Assembly (NCBI GenBank): GCA_025359065.1
Contig: JANYHM010000076.1
Coordinates: 46,224-110,223, forward strand
Reading direction: 5' to 3'
DNA from: Synechococcales cyanobacterium GL140_1_metabinner_5_sub
GTDB lineage: Bacteria > Cyanobacteriota > Cyanobacteriia > Cyanobacteriales > Chamaesiphonaceae
Length of the DNA: 64,000 nt
Part shown: piece by piece, positions 1-8,734 of the stretch
How positions within the stretch are numbered: the first letter of the stretch is position 1
How the letters are laid out: each line of letters starts with the position of its first letter
The notes under the pieces: generated by a model
What the model was told of the DNA's origin: nothing
The model's database searches: none
What the model saw: the letters and a program-made list of their open reading frames with translations, nothing else
Made by a program: the position numbers and the translations under genes

Positions 1-313
1 TAACTCCATTTAAACTAAAAAATTCTGGTAGCTTCCCGGCAGGCAACTGCAACAGCAAAAACATCGCAAAAGCGTAACCACCAAGAGCAAAGAAAATCCC
101 ATGTCCCAGGCTAAGCATTCCAGTGTAGCCCCAAATCAGATCGATACCTAAAGCCGCAATTCCTAACGCCATAAAGCGTCCCAGCAATCCGACCCGAAAC
201 CCTTGACCGATCGCATACAGCAGTTGGGGAATAACGGTGGCTAACAGTAGCGCTAACCCCGCGACAATTATTATTTCTCGCCAGATAGGCTGGCGGATGA
301 TTTTAGTGAACAT
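1..313 (-). CDS. urtC: Urea ABC transporter permease UrtC (partial, N-terminus only)
   Basis: Only the first 104 codons are in the window; the gene runs off the left edge. The start ATG at 313 has an AGGAG Shine-Dalgarno six bases upstream. The visible part has a hydrophobic first helix followed by a region with GYTGMLSLGHG, which is typical of LivM/UrtC permeases of the branched-chain amino acid/urea ABC family. UrtC would pair with UrtB to form the inner-membrane urea channel, fed by the UrtA binding protein. It lies 89 bases downstream of urtB in the same direction, which fits the usual urtABCDE order. The family call is firm because urtA and urtB precede it. Confidence 0.9.
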   Translation of the reverse strand, partial: MFTKIIRQPIWREIIIVAGLALLLATVIPQLLYAIGQGFRVGLLGRFMALGIAALGIDLIWGYTGMLSLGHGIFFALGGYAFAMFLLLQLPAGKLPEFFSLNGV

Positions 314-402
314 GCTTTACTCCTGAGTGCTATATATTCTCCGCGATCGAGGGATTCCTAATTCTCGACAAACCAATTTCCGCCAGATTAATTTTCATCA
401 GA

Positions 403-1551
403 TTAATTGTCAACAGTGCGACCTTTCTGCGGAAATAACCCTGCTGGACGAGCTTGGAGAAAAACAAAAATTCCCGCAAACACCATCACCTTGGCCATGC
501 TGGAATTTGAGAAAAAGGTAAAGAAATTAGCCAGTGGTGGTGCCCAGCCCAACAGCGGAGCGAAGCTATCAGAACCAATAAGGTAGCTAGTTGTACCTAA
601 AACTAGAGCCGCCACGATCGATCCCACCAATTTACCGACCCCGCCAACTACAACTACCATAAAAGTATCAATAATGTAGTTGGTACCAGTATTTGGCCCC
701 ACAGAACCCAAAAGGCTCACCGCCACCCCAGCAATTCCGGCTAAGCCAGAACCCAAGGCAAAAGTGAGAGCATCTACTCGATCGGTAGAAATCCCCAAAC
801 AGGCGCTCATTTCGCGGTTTTGAGTGACGGCGCGAATGCGCAAACCCCACATTGATTTATTTAGGAACCAATAAACTCCGGCAACACAGCCAGCGGTCAG
901 TACCATAATAAAAATTCTGGTGGCAGGCAACTGATCATCCCCAATCGGCAGCCCGCCTAGTAACCAAGATGGAGCAGTGACATCTACATTCTGTGCCCCA
1001 AACCACGGCTGAGTAATTGCCAGCTTAAACATATCGCCCAGCACATTACAAATTACTAATGAGGCGATGCTGGCGATCGTGGTCAGCAGCAATTTTTTCC
1101 AGTCAAATTTAGCTGCTTTGCCGTTAGCAAGTAACCGATTTCCAGCATAGTAAAGACTGCCAAAGATACCGATCCCAATGATAAATTGCCAGCTCACACT
1201 GCGCACAAACTGCTGCAAAATAAGGCTCACACCCCAGGTAGCCAACAGTGTCTCTAATGGCCGACCATAGAGATGCCTTACTACCGTGCGCTCTAAAAAA
1301 AATCCCAGCAAGCCTGCAACTAAAAAGGCGGCGATAATTGCCGGGAAAATATACAAATCTGCGAGTGGAGTGCCTTTGCAAACATTTTGCACCAAAAAAG
1401 TGGTGTATGCTCCGATCATCATTAGCTCTCCATGAGCCATGTTGATTACACCCATCAAACCGAAAACGATCGCTAACCCCAAAGCTGCGATCAACAAAAC
1501 TGAGCCAACACTAATGCCGCCAAATAAGCTGGTAATTAAACCTGATAACAA
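403..1551 (-). CDS. urtB: Urea ABC transporter permease UrtB
   Basis: 382-residue LivH-family integral membrane permease of the high-affinity urea ABC transporter; with UrtC it forms the inner-membrane channel. Multiple hydrophobic segments run through the protein, with the family-typical stretch GLMGVINMAHGELMMIGAY near residues 30-50 and a C-terminal half containing the conserved GLAGIAG and VVVGGVGKLVGS motifs. The start is TTG at 1551: it has a clear AGGAG nine bases upstream and the reading frame begins directly with the first helix. It lies between urtA and urtC on the same strand. A 10-bp hairpin separates it from urtA. Length is what is expected for the family. Confidence 0.93.
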   Translation of the reverse strand: MLSGLITSLFGGISVGSVLLIAALGLAIVFGLMGVINMAHGELMMIGAYTTFLVQNVCKGTPLADLYIFPAIIAAFLVAGLLGFFLERTVVRHLYGRPLETLLATWGVSLILQQFVRSVSWQFIIGIGIFGSLYYAGNRLLANGKAAKFDWKKLLLTTIASIASLVICNVLGDMFKLAITQPWFGAQNVDVTAPSWLLGGLPIGDDQLPATRIFIMVLTAGCVAGVYWFLNKSMWGLRIRAVTQNREMSACLGISTDRVDALTFALGSGLAGIAGVAVSLLGSVGPNTGTNYIIDTFMVVVVGGVGKLVGSIVAALVLGTTSYLIGSDSFAPLLGWAPPLANFFTFFSNSSMAKVMVFAGIFVFLQARPAGLFPQKGRTVDN

Positions 1552-1593
1552 GATTTTTGTCTCCTGAGTAAAATTAAGTCTTAATCAAGACCA

Positions 1594-1619
1594 AGTGAGG
1601 GTGCCATAACACCCTCACT
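1594..1619 (-). other. Intercistronic stem-loop between urtA and urtB
   Basis: A perfect 10-bp inverted repeat (AGTGAGGGTG / CACCCTCACT) with a 6-base loop sits directly after the urtA stop codon. No T-run follows on the minus strand, so it is more likely an mRNA-stabilising or partial attenuation hairpin than a full terminator. Such hairpins are common behind abundant binding-protein genes and let the binding protein be made in excess over the permeases; that role is inferred. Confidence 0.7.
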
Positions 1620-1628
1620 GTATTAAAT

Positions 1629-2960
1629 TTAGGCTTTTTTAAATTTACCGCCCTTTGCTGGATCGCTCCAGTCACAAGAAAAGCCCTTTGTTTCGGCCAC
1701 ATATTGGTTCCAGGGTTCTGGCTCCACCGCAGCAGGCGTAGAGTTAACGATCTCGAACAGACCATCTTCGCGCACTTTGCCAATGCGGACTATTTTAGAA
1801 ATGTGGTGATTAGCATTCATCACAACCTTACCGTTAGGAGCCTCAAAAGTTTGACCGATCGCTGCTGCCCGCACTTTTTCTAAGTCTTCATAGGTCTTGG
1901 CTTTTTCTACTGCCTGTTTCCATAGATAAACCATGGTGTAAGCTGCTTCCATCGGGTCATTAACTACTCGTTTAGGCCCAAACTTAGCTTTGAAAGCCTC
2001 CGCAAACTTCTTACTGGCCGGAGTGTCAACGGTTTGGAAGTAGTTCCAGGCTGCAAAATGACCTTTCAGATATTTTGCACCGATCGCCTGCACTTCTTCT
2101 TCGGCAACACTTACCGACATCGAAGGATATTTATCTGGCCCCATGCCTGCACCTTGAAGCTGTTTAAAGAAAGCTACATTGGTATCACCATTGAGGGAGT
2201 TATAAATAATGCCACCTTGGGGTAAGGCTTTTTTGATTTTGGCAATCACTGAGCTTACTTCGTTGTTGCCCAGGGGAATATATTCTTCGCCTACTACCTT
2301 GCCACCTTTGGCTGCCAACTGTGCCTTAATAATGGAGTTAGCTGTTTTAGGAAACACATAGTCTGAACCAACCAAGAAAAAGGGTTTGCCAGGATAGGTT
2401 TTGAGTAGCCATTCTACCGAAGGCTCAATTTGTTGGTTAGGAGCCGCACCAGTATAAAAGACGTGTTGAGAACACTCTTGACCCTCATACTGTACGGGAT
2501 ACCACAGCATGTGTTTTTTGGTTTCAAAGGTTTCTAGTACCGCTTTACGACTAGAAGATGTCCAGCAGCCAAATACGGTAGCTACTTTGTCTTGATCGAT
2601 CAGTTTTTTAGCTTTTTCGTTGAAAGTTGGCCAGTCTGATTTACCATCTTCCAAAATTGGGATAATTTGTTTGCCCAATACGCCACCAGCTTTGTTGATT
2701 TCTTCGATCGCTAGCTGTTCTGCATCTACCACGCTCTTTTCCGAGATAGCCATGGTGCCACTCATGGAGTGCAATAGACCAACTTTAATTCCATTTCCAG
2801 TAGGGGCAGCCGGCGAAGCTCCTGGAGCCGAGGCGGGAGATGGACTGCCCGAGGCGCTGGGAGCGCTAGGGGCATTTGGAGCACAGGCTTTGAGTAAGAC
2901 ACTTCCCGCTGCTGTAGAACCAAGAATTAATATTTCACGCCGACGAAACTTGCGAGCCAT
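1629..2960 (-). CDS. urtA: Urea ABC transporter substrate-binding lipoprotein UrtA
   Basis: 443-residue periplasmic urea-binding protein of the NtcA-regulated UrtABCDE transporter. It has a twin-arginine-like RRR followed by a hydrophobic stretch and a lipobox ending at Cys26, then a low-complexity Ser/Pro/Ala linker and a type I periplasmic-binding fold. Features typical of UrtA/FmdD include KVGLLHSMSGTMAISE near the start of the mature domain and GCWTSSSRKAVLE. A GTG nine bases further upstream is in frame, but GGAG is only three bases from it and 12 from the ATG at 2960, so the ATG was chosen. Its promoter lies in 3079-3123. Confidence 0.95.
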   Translation of the reverse strand: MARKFRRREILILGSTAAGSVLLKACAPNAPSAPSASGSPSPASAPGASPAAPTGNGIKVGLLHSMSGTMAISEKSVVDAEQLAIEEINKAGGVLGKQIIPILEDGKSDWPTFNEKAKKLIDQDKVATVFGCWTSSSRKAVLETFETKKHMLWYPVQYEGQECSQHVFYTGAAPNQQIEPSVEWLLKTYPGKPFFLVGSDYVFPKTANSIIKAQLAAKGGKVVGEEYIPLGNNEVSSVIAKIKKALPQGGIIYNSLNGDTNVAFFKQLQGAGMGPDKYPSMSVSVAEEEVQAIGAKYLKGHFAAWNYFQTVDTPASKKFAEAFKAKFGPKRVVNDPMEAAYTMVYLWKQAVEKAKTYEDLEKVRAAAIGQTFEAPNGKVVMNANHHISKIVRIGKVREDGLFEIVNSTPAAVEPEPWNQYVAETKGFSCDWSDPAKGGKFKKA

Positions 2961-3078
2961 GAGCGGCACTCACTCCATATATTTTGCGTTGATTTTTGCA
3001 TTAAGACCAGGCAATTACAACTATCTAAGCCGTGAAACCAAGAAGTGAAGCGGCATGATGTCTTGAATGATGTTCGGG

Positions 3079-3123
3079 ATTCTACTTAAATGAATTCCAC
3101 AACAATGTATAACAGGATACATT
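3079..3123 (-). promoter_or_regulatory. NtcA-activated promoter of urtABC
   Basis: The sequence GTA-N8-TAC is at 3107-3120 and is embedded in a longer perfect palindrome (ACAATGTA / TACATTGT). On the minus strand exactly 22 bases separate it from a -10 box TAGAAT at 3079-3084. This is the canonical class II NtcA architecture (GTAN8TAC, about 22 bases, TAN3T), so transcription should start near 3070 and be activated under nitrogen limitation by NtcA and 2-oxoglutarate. The leader before urtA would be about 110 bases. Confidence 0.9.
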
Positions 3124-3150
3124 GTATTGTTAATTTTTATTTAAAGGTTA

Positions 3151-3759
3151 TTATTGCGACAGTAACGCTTGATGGTTTATGAAGTCTAGAACTTCTACTA
3201 ATCCTTCACCGATCTTTAAATTAGTAAAAACATAGGGCTTGCCAACACGCATTTTCTTAGCATCTCGATCCATCACAGCTAAGTCTGCACCGACATATTC
3301 TGCCAAGTCGATCTTATTAATTACCAGCAAATCTGACTTGGTAATGCCGGGGCCGCCCTTGCGAGGGATTTTATCGCCGCCCGCTACATCAATCACATAA
3401 ATAGTGGCATCAACCAGCTCTGGACTGAAGGTAGCCGCCAAATTATCGCCACCACTCTCCACAAAAATCAGATCTAAATCTGGAAACTGCTGTTCTAGTT
3501 CTTCGATCGCCGCAATATTCATCGAAGCATCTTCCCGAATCGCCGTATGGGGACAACCGCCGGTTTCGACCCCGCGAATGCGTTCTTGAGATAGCGCCTG
3601 GGCACGCACCAAAAACTGGGCATCTTCTTGGGTATAAATATCGTTGGTAACTACGGCTAGCTGATAGCGATCGCGCAAATTTTTACAGAGTGCTTCCACT
3701 AAAGCCGTTTTACCAGAGCCAACTGGACCAGCCACACCAATACGAAAGGGAGAAGTCAT
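3151..3759 (-). CDS. ureG: Urease accessory GTPase UreG
   Basis: 202-residue SIMIBI-class GTPase that drives nickel delivery to apo-urease in complex with UreF and the UreD/UreH scaffold. The P-loop GPVGSGKT is at residues 11-18, the Cys-Pro-His nickel motif at 69-71, the ESGGDNL switch at 101-107 and the NKID guanine-specificity motif at 148-151. All catalytic elements are present and the length is normal. It begins three bases after the ureF stop codon and is the last gene of the ureE-ureF-ureG group. The urease structural genes ureABC and ureD are not in this window. Confidence 0.97.
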   Translation of the reverse strand: MTSPFRIGVAGPVGSGKTALVEALCKNLRDRYQLAVVTNDIYTQEDAQFLVRAQALSQERIRGVETGGCPHTAIREDASMNIAAIEELEQQFPDLDLIFVESGGDNLAATFSPELVDATIYVIDVAGGDKIPRKGGPGITKSDLLVINKIDLAEYVGADLAVMDRDAKKMRVGKPYVFTNLKIGEGLVEVLDFINHQALLSQ

Positions 3760-3762
3760 AAT

Positions 3763-4437
3763 TTAACTGCGAAATAAGCGACTATATTGAGTTTCATGGG
3801 TCATACTAGCAATTGCTAAGCCCCAGCTACAACTAAAAAGCTGATCATCGGGCAAAACTAAAGATCGATCGACGCTAATCGTAATCGGTGCAGCCAATTG
3901 CAGCAGCAATTTTTGGCCAGCAGTTTGCCCGAGCGGAATTAGTTTAACTCCGGCACTCACTAGGTTGCTTGCCCAACTGTGCAAATATCCGAGTAAGGCA
4001 GTGCGTTCATCAATCTCAGCCAATTCAGCAGCTAGAGCAAAGACGATCGCCAGATTCCAGTTTTCCTGCATACTCCAACCAGACCAATCTCGATCGGGAT
4101 AGAGATTTTGTAGGAGTTTGAGCAGCGATCGACCCATTTGCCAATTTTGCTGCTGAAGTTCGACAGTCTCACGGGTAGCCGAGAGCCAATGATTCCAGTA
4201 AATCACGGTTGGCTGATTTCCTTGCTGTATAGCTCGCTGTGCCCGAATTAAAATTGCGGCTTCCATACCGATCGAGCCAGTAGCCAACGATTCTGTCAGC
4301 CAGATTTGCAGATCAGCAGCAGACCGGATCAGCTCTCGATCAACCAAGGTCTCTAATCCTTCAGAATAGCTATAGGCTCCTACCGGCAGCGCAGGGCTGG
4401 TAAGTTGTAAGAGCTTTAAGAGAGCGGTGGCATCCAT
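3763..4437 (-). CDS. ureF: Urease accessory protein UreF
   Basis: 224-residue all-helical urease maturation factor that bridges UreG to the UreD-urease complex and gates GTP-dependent nickel insertion. The N-terminal LLQLTSPALPVGAYSYSEGLE is the UreF hallmark, and the C-terminal part with SAGVKLIPLGQTAGQ is also typical. The ATG at 4437 overlaps the ureE stop codon (ATGA), so the two are translationally coupled. Only three bases separate its stop from ureG. Confidence 0.95.
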   Translation of the reverse strand: MDATALLKLLQLTSPALPVGAYSYSEGLETLVDRELIRSAADLQIWLTESLATGSIGMEAAILIRAQRAIQQGNQPTVIYWNHWLSATRETVELQQQNWQMGRSLLKLLQNLYPDRDWSGWSMQENWNLAIVFALAAELAEIDERTALLGYLHSWASNLVSAGVKLIPLGQTAGQKLLLQLAAPITISVDRSLVLPDDQLFSCSWGLAIASMTHETQYSRLFRS

Positions 4438-4889
4438 CAGTGGTGATGGTGCTGAGCAGATTCATAGGCTCCAGCCTGAGGCTGAAAAGGTCGATCGGTC
4501 TCTGTTACGATCAAACCACGCTGTAGCAACATATCTCGCAGTACTGCATCGGGCAACAAATACAAATAATCGTCAGTAATTTCTAATGGCACATGGCGAT
4601 TGCCCAGGTGATAGGCTGCTTGCAGCAAATCTAGAGGGTGCTGGGCACTGACCACCATTACTTGCTCTGGCTTGGCCAAAATCTCGATCACCAATGATTC
4701 ATCGGCAGCTTGTAGTCGATCGCCTTGGCGCAGGCTTGTTCCGCGCTTGAGTTGTAAATAAACTTCTTGACCACCATCGGTGATAAAAGGATGACGCGAT
4801 TTGCTGCGTTCTTCGGCAGTGAGAGAAAGCCGATCGGTTGCCAATAGCTGGCTGTGGTGATGGAGTTGGGTAGTAAGGAGAACTGGCAT
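4437..4889 (-). CDS. ureE: Urease accessory nickel metallochaperone UreE
   Basis: 150-residue nickel-binding chaperone. It has an N-terminal peptide-binding domain followed by the metal-binding domain with AYHLGNRHVPL, containing the conserved interface His, and ends in a short HHHH tail that should bind additional nickel. A TTG 45 bases upstream keeps the frame open, but the ATG at 4889 gives the family-typical start and length. It overlaps ureF by four bases. The solute-binding protein gene ends 48 bases upstream on the same strand, so they may be co-transcribed. Confidence 0.93.
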   Translation of the reverse strand: MPVLLTTQLHHHSQLLATDRLSLTAEERSKSRHPFITDGGQEVYLQLKRGTSLRQGDRLQAADESLVIEILAKPEQVMVVSAQHPLDLLQAAYHLGNRHVPLEITDDYLYLLPDAVLRDMLLQRGLIVTETDRPFQPQAGAYESAQHHHH

Positions 4890-4937
4890 AGTCAGCAGTA
4901 TTCTGGGAGACTTCTGGATATCATAGCGGACCAAAGC

Positions 4938-5967
4938 TTATTTTTTGCTGGAGTAGGCGGTGATGAATCGATCGTCTAATAGTTTGCTGATATCTACGTC
5001 AGTTTTAATCAACTTGCTCTCTAATAAAAATTTCTTCGTTTCTAGAGCAGATTTCGATAAGAACGTAATATCATGGCCACTTTTAAATGCTTCAATATTT
5101 TCAGCAAGGCTAGAAATTTTAGTACCGTCTTTATAGTTTTGATATTCAGCTAATGATACTCCAGCTCGTTTAGCCATTATTTGATCTGTTTCTTTGAAGT
5201 TATTACCACTGGTCATATAGTCCAAGGTGGCAAACCAGCTATTCACAAATGCTTGTACTTGCTCTGGATTAGCAAGTACAAACTTGCGGTTGAAGACCAA
5301 GTGGTCAGAAATTGAGCCGGGAAAGTTTTTGGAACTAAACAACTCCTTACTGCCAGGTCGTTTGAGCGCTGTGGTGGTAAAAGGAGCAAAAACTGATATA
5401 GCATCTAGCTCCCCAGCAACAAAAGCTGCCGCAGCCTTACTGGTTTCCATCGGAATAAATTGGATATCTTTGCTTGACATGCCTGCTTTCTGCAAAGCCT
5501 GCACCAACATAAAGTGATCAACAGTGCCTTCTTCGGCGGCAACTTTTTTGCCTTTGAGTTCAGTGATTGATTTAATTTGATTTGAGACAATAATCTTGTC
5601 ATTACCAGTAGAGTTATCATTGGTCAGCACTATTACTAGGTCTGCCCCACTATCGATCGCGCTAATCGTGTCGGCCAAAGTCTGACAATTAGCATCTATT
5701 TTACCGGTAGCTAAGGCTTTGATCGATTCCGCATAACTATCAAACCATTGTAGATCAACATTAATATTGTTACTTTGAAAAATGCTCTTATCTTGGGCTA
5801 CCTGCCATGGCAACCAACCTGGCCACGCACTAAAGCCTAATTTGGCACGGCCTAGAGATTTAGCTACGGCCTGTGTTTCAACGCTGGGATTTTTTTTTGC
5901 ATCCGGCGGTAGCTGATAAGCTCAGGGCAAACAATAAAGATGAAGAAATCATCGATCGTCTTTTCAT
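4938..5967 (-). pseudogene. ABC transporter solute-binding lipoprotein (NMT1/SsuA-like), frameshifted in a 9-A tract
   Basis: The ATG at 5967 opens a lipoprotein signal peptide with lipobox LSATAGC. The frame then reaches a run of nine A (minus strand; 5890-5898) and stops 10 codons after the lipobox Cys. Removing one A restores one continuous frame to the stop at 4938, reading through GFSAWPGWLPWQVAQDKS, the typical start of a NitT/TauT/SsuA periplasmic domain. The rest of the domain (from 5813) is intact with no other lesions. No permease or ATPase gene is adjacent. The neighbouring ureEFG genes suggest a nitrogenous or nickel-related substrate, which is inference. It could be a sequencing error, slippage-based phase variation or a real pseudogene. 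Confidence 0.8.
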
Positions 5968-6447
5968 ATCAAAATCCTCTGACGAGAGTAGAGCACAATT
6001 TTGAGGATTATTCTCTGCTCTCCGTCGCCCGGTGATAGACAAGCAGTTTTGCTGACACCCTGTCGGCTATCGCTTTTAAACATCCTCTTAAATAAATAAT
6101 GCCCAAACTTAGGTGTCGATCGACAGTCCGGACTATCCCACAGTATCAATTCTTGTAGCTCACTGAGGTTGTTTGAGCCTCTCTTGTTGTTTTAGAAAAA
6201 ACAAAGGGCACTCTAGGCGTATAACAAAACTTGAACATCCCTATTTTGGGAAGTCACGGGGTGCATGAATAAATCCAGCTCTTTTTCTTCAGCAGTGCAA
6301 ACTGCCCAGCCTCTGCCGTGCGGAATAGTGACCTGTCGCGATCAGCATTTTGTCGTATTACCCCAAGAAAATTCTAGGAAGAAAAATGTAAATATTTATT
6401 GATAATTAATTGCCAAAAGAAAATACTATCAGAGAAATTTTAAATCT
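5968..6447. other. Intergenic region upstream of the solute-binding protein gene
   Basis: 480 bases between divergent genes. It contains a 10-bp palindrome AGTCCGGACT at 6125-6134, and on the minus strand close to the lipoprotein start a potential stem GAGCA...TGCTC. It may hold a structured leader for the binding-protein gene but matches no riboswitch class I could recognise. No open frame was supported. Confidence 0.4.
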
Positions 6448-6930
6448 ATGCTTACTCAAGAGAAACCGCCAACTAACAACATGGATACATTTGCTGAATA
6501 CCTTAACCCTACGACATTTGAAGATGTATTCAAACTTTGGTCAAAGTATGAAGATACTGCGATACATTTTAACGATCTTCTTATTAGGCTGAGAATACAG
6601 ATACTTGGAGGTGTAAGTATTAGTGGAACATTAGCAACTACTATCATCAAGGAGAATAATATCTATTCACTTAGATATATATTTCTGTCCCTTCTAATAA
6701 TTTGGATAGCAGTATGGATATTAGATATATGCTATTACAGCCGTCTTCTATCAGGTGCAGTAGATGCAACGATCGAAATCGAGAAAAAATTTCCAAGTTT
6801 TCAACTGAGTACAAAAATCAAGAAGTCAGTAAATAAAAGCTGGAATAAGATAGATGGAGTGCAAAGCTTTTATTTAATTATATTTACTGTCCTACTTGTA
6901 TCATCTGTAATACTTTTTTGGCCTGCTTGA
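6448..6930 (+). CDS. Small integral membrane protein of unknown function
   Basis: 160 residues. An N-terminal soluble part of about 45 residues is followed by hydrophobic segments near 50-67 and 75-97, a basic/charged loop, and a C-terminal transmembrane segment near 140-158 ending right at the C-terminus. The topology with two closely spaced helices and a cytosolic segment resembles small effector-type membrane proteins, but no family is recognised. Base composition is AT-richer than its neighbours, consistent with an acquired gene. It is followed 137 bases later by a DUF2513 gene in the same direction. Confidence 0.65.
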   Translation: MLTQEKPPTNNMDTFAEYLNPTTFEDVFKLWSKYEDTAIHFNDLLIRLRIQILGGVSISGTLATTIIKENNIYSLRYIFLSLLIIWIAVWILDICYYSRLLSGAVDATIEIEKKFPSFQLSTKIKKSVNKSWNKIDGVQSFYLIIFTVLLVSSVILFWPA

Positions 6931-7067
6931 AGAATTCAAAATTGATAGCAACTATGATTTGTATATACTTGTAGCTTTTACTTGGGTAGAAAGTCAAAAT
7001 CATTGAGAAGCTTAAGATTTTTTAGGGAAAAGTATAAGTACGTCAATTCAAATCTGGAGTGGATATT

Positions 7068-7439
7068 ATGAAACGAGATATGGAGTTAATTAGAGAGTTA
7101 ATGATGGCGATTGAATCCAGAGAAGATGCTTCTGAATGCTGGGCTGAAGATCTAGAAATTGCAGGTGATTGGAATATCGCTCAAATCAAATATCACTTGC
7201 AACTATTGGTTGACGCTAAATTCCTGGAGGCAACTATTAAGCATGACAATGGCCCTAATACTTACATTTTGATAGTCAGAATGCTATGGGAGGGTCATGA
7301 ATTTCTAGATAATGCTCGTAATGAATCCATCTGGAAAGAGGCTCGGAAAACTATAGCTGAGAAAGGTGGAAGTGTTGCCGTTGGAGTCCTTACTCAGTTG
7401 CTTTCGAGTATAGCTAAACAGCAGATGGGATTAAGTTAA
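7068..7439 (+). CDS. DUF2513 domain-containing protein
   Basis: 123 residues from the ATG at 7068, which has GGAG eight bases upstream; a GTG nine bases earlier lies inside that ribosome-binding site and was rejected. The opening MKRDMELIRELMMAIES is the signature of the DUF2513 family, a small winged-helix-like protein common in mobile and prophage regions. The middle (IKYHLQLLVDAKFLEA) looks like a winged-helix recognition region. The C-terminal Gly/Val-rich part (GSVAVGVLTQLLSSIA) could be a short amphipathic tail. Function is not established. Confidence 0.8.
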   Translation: MKRDMELIRELMMAIESREDASECWAEDLEIAGDWNIAQIKYHLQLLVDAKFLEATIKHDNGPNTYILIVRMLWEGHEFLDNARNESIWKEARKTIAEKGGSVAVGVLTQLLSSIAKQQMGLS

Positions 7440-7503
7440 CTGTAGGGTAGGCGATCTTGGAGTCGGAAACCAGCGAGAGATGCTAGCTGCGAATAGAGTG
7501 GGC

Positions 7504-7673
7504 GATCCCCCCAGCCCCCTTTACAAAGGGGGAGCCGGAATGGTTGAGTATTGGTGGTGATCATTTGCTACTAACAAACAGTGAACTTGTAGATTTCAAA
7601 GAATTACCAGGGAACCATGAGTTCATAGCATTCAACTCCAGTTCCCCCTTTCCAAAGGGGGTTAGGGGGATTC
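7504..7673. repeat. MITE-like element with ~37-bp terminal inverted repeats
   Basis: Two inverted copies of a CCCCCTTT..AAAGGGGG block (7504-7540 and 7637-7673) flank about 95 bases. Each terminal repeat is itself a hairpin. No open frame is inside. The element ends 13 bases before the ATG of the DUF559 gene, so it may supply its upstream region. This CCCCCTTT/AAAGGGGG type is widespread in cyanobacterial intergenic DNA; I saw no other copy in this window. Confidence 0.75.
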
Positions 7674-7686
7674 CATTCCATCAACC

Positions 7687-8058
7687 ATGCCCTTAAGTAA
7701 ATCCCCCTTCTACCTCCCCTACAATCCTAAATTGGTTGATCGAGCCAAGCAGATGCGGCGTAACCCTACGCCTGCCGAAAAAAAACTCTGGGAAGAATAC
7801 CTGAAAACCTTTCCCCATCGAGTGCTGCGCCAAAGACCTATCGACCACTTCATTGTAGACTTTTACTGCGCTGCTCTTCGCCTAGTCATTGAAGTGGATG
7901 GTTCTGTGCATTTTTCTGAAGCCGCCCAAGCCCACGATGCCGAAAGATTGATCGAACTCGAAAAATATGGGCTACAAATTATCAGATTCACCAACGATGA
8001 AGTCATCAATAATTTTGAGAATGTCTGTAACCAGATTGCCGAATTACTAAATCGCTAA
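7687..8058 (+). CDS. DUF559 (Vsr-like PD-(D/E)XK fold) protein
   Basis: 123 residues, normal DUF559 length. The family signatures are all present: LVDRAKQMRRNPTPAEKKLWE at the N-terminus, RPIDHFIVDFYC in the middle, then LVIEVDGSVHF with the acidic E-x-D pair, and LQIIRFTNDEV near the end. DUF559 is related to very-short-patch-repair endonucleases, so a nuclease role is expected, but the substrate is unknown. The gene begins immediately after an inverted-repeat element, which hints at a possible mobilisation link (inference). Confidence 0.88.
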   Translation: MPLSKSPFYLPYNPKLVDRAKQMRRNPTPAEKKLWEEYLKTFPHRVLRQRPIDHFIVDFYCAALRLVIEVDGSVHFSEAAQAHDAERLIELEKYGLQIIRFTNDEVINNFENVCNQIAELLNR

Positions 8059-8094
8059 AAAATTAGCCATAGTCAAAAATACATCTAGGTATAA

Positions 8095-8730
8095 CTATGG
8101 TGCTAGTCGATCGATCACCCACTCACCCTCTTGTAGCCGATAACGGAGCCGATCGTGCAACCGACTCGGTCGCCCCTGCCAAAATTCGATTTCGTTAGGC
8201 ACCACTCTAAAACCACCCCAATGGTCTGGACGAGGAATTTCGCGCCCTTGATATTCCAATTCCAAAGCCGCCATCCGTGCTTCTAAAACTTCCCGGCTAG
8301 CAATTACCTCACTCTGGGTCGAAGCCCAAGCACCCAATCGACTACCCAAAGGCCGACTCTGAAAATAAGTATCCGCCTCTAGAGCCGTGGCTTTTTCTAC
8401 CTGACCAACTACTCGTACCTGTCGCTCTAAATCTCCCCACAAAAACACCAAAGCAGCATAAGGGTTGGCTGCTAGCTCTTGGCCTTTCTGGCTGCGGTAG
8501 TTGGTATAAAAAACAAACCCTCTGGGATCAAAGCCTTTCAGCAACACAATCCGAGCATTTGGTTTGCCGTCTGCCACGGTGGCCAGGGTCATGGCGTTTG
8601 GTTCCAACAAATCTGCTGCCAATGCTTGATTAAACCATAGCTCAAACTGTTGGAAGGGATTGGGATCTCCTTGTTCTAAGCCAGCTTGGGTGTAATCTTT
8701 CCGCAAATCGGCAATGGATGGAATAGTCAT
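8095..8730 (-). CDS. pdxH: Pyridoxamine 5'-phosphate oxidase
   Basis: 211-residue FMN-dependent oxidase that converts pyridoxamine/pyridoxine 5'-phosphate to pyridoxal 5'-phosphate, the last step of vitamin B6 synthesis and salvage. Family motifs seen include [20 protein letters not shown] (FMN binding), [15 protein letters not shown] and the C-terminal [16 protein letters not shown]. It is complete. The start lies four bases from the stop codon of the upstream hydrolase gene, indicating co-transcription. Confidence 0.95.
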   Translation of the reverse strand: MTIPSIADLRKDYTQAGLEQGDPNPFQQFELWFNQALAADLLEPNAMTLATVADGKPNARIVLLKGFDPRGFVFYTNYRSQKGQELAANPYAALVFLWGDLERQVRVVGQVEKATALEADTYFQSRPLGSRLGAWASTQSEVIASREVLEARMAALELEYQGREIPRPDHWGGFRVVPNEIEFWQGRPSRLHDRLRYRLQEGEWVIDRLAP

Positions 8731-8734
8731 GGTT

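Noticed and set aside
327..521. 64-codon plus-strand frame over the urtB-urtC junction
   Set aside because: It overlaps urtB on the opposite strand and has no support as a gene.
5968..6240. Guanidine-I (ykkC) riboswitch upstream of the frameshifted binding-protein gene
   Set aside because: A CCTAGAGTGCC stretch resembles one conserved element, but the second conserved element (GGTCCGAGAG-like) and the ACGG-GGG end are absent.
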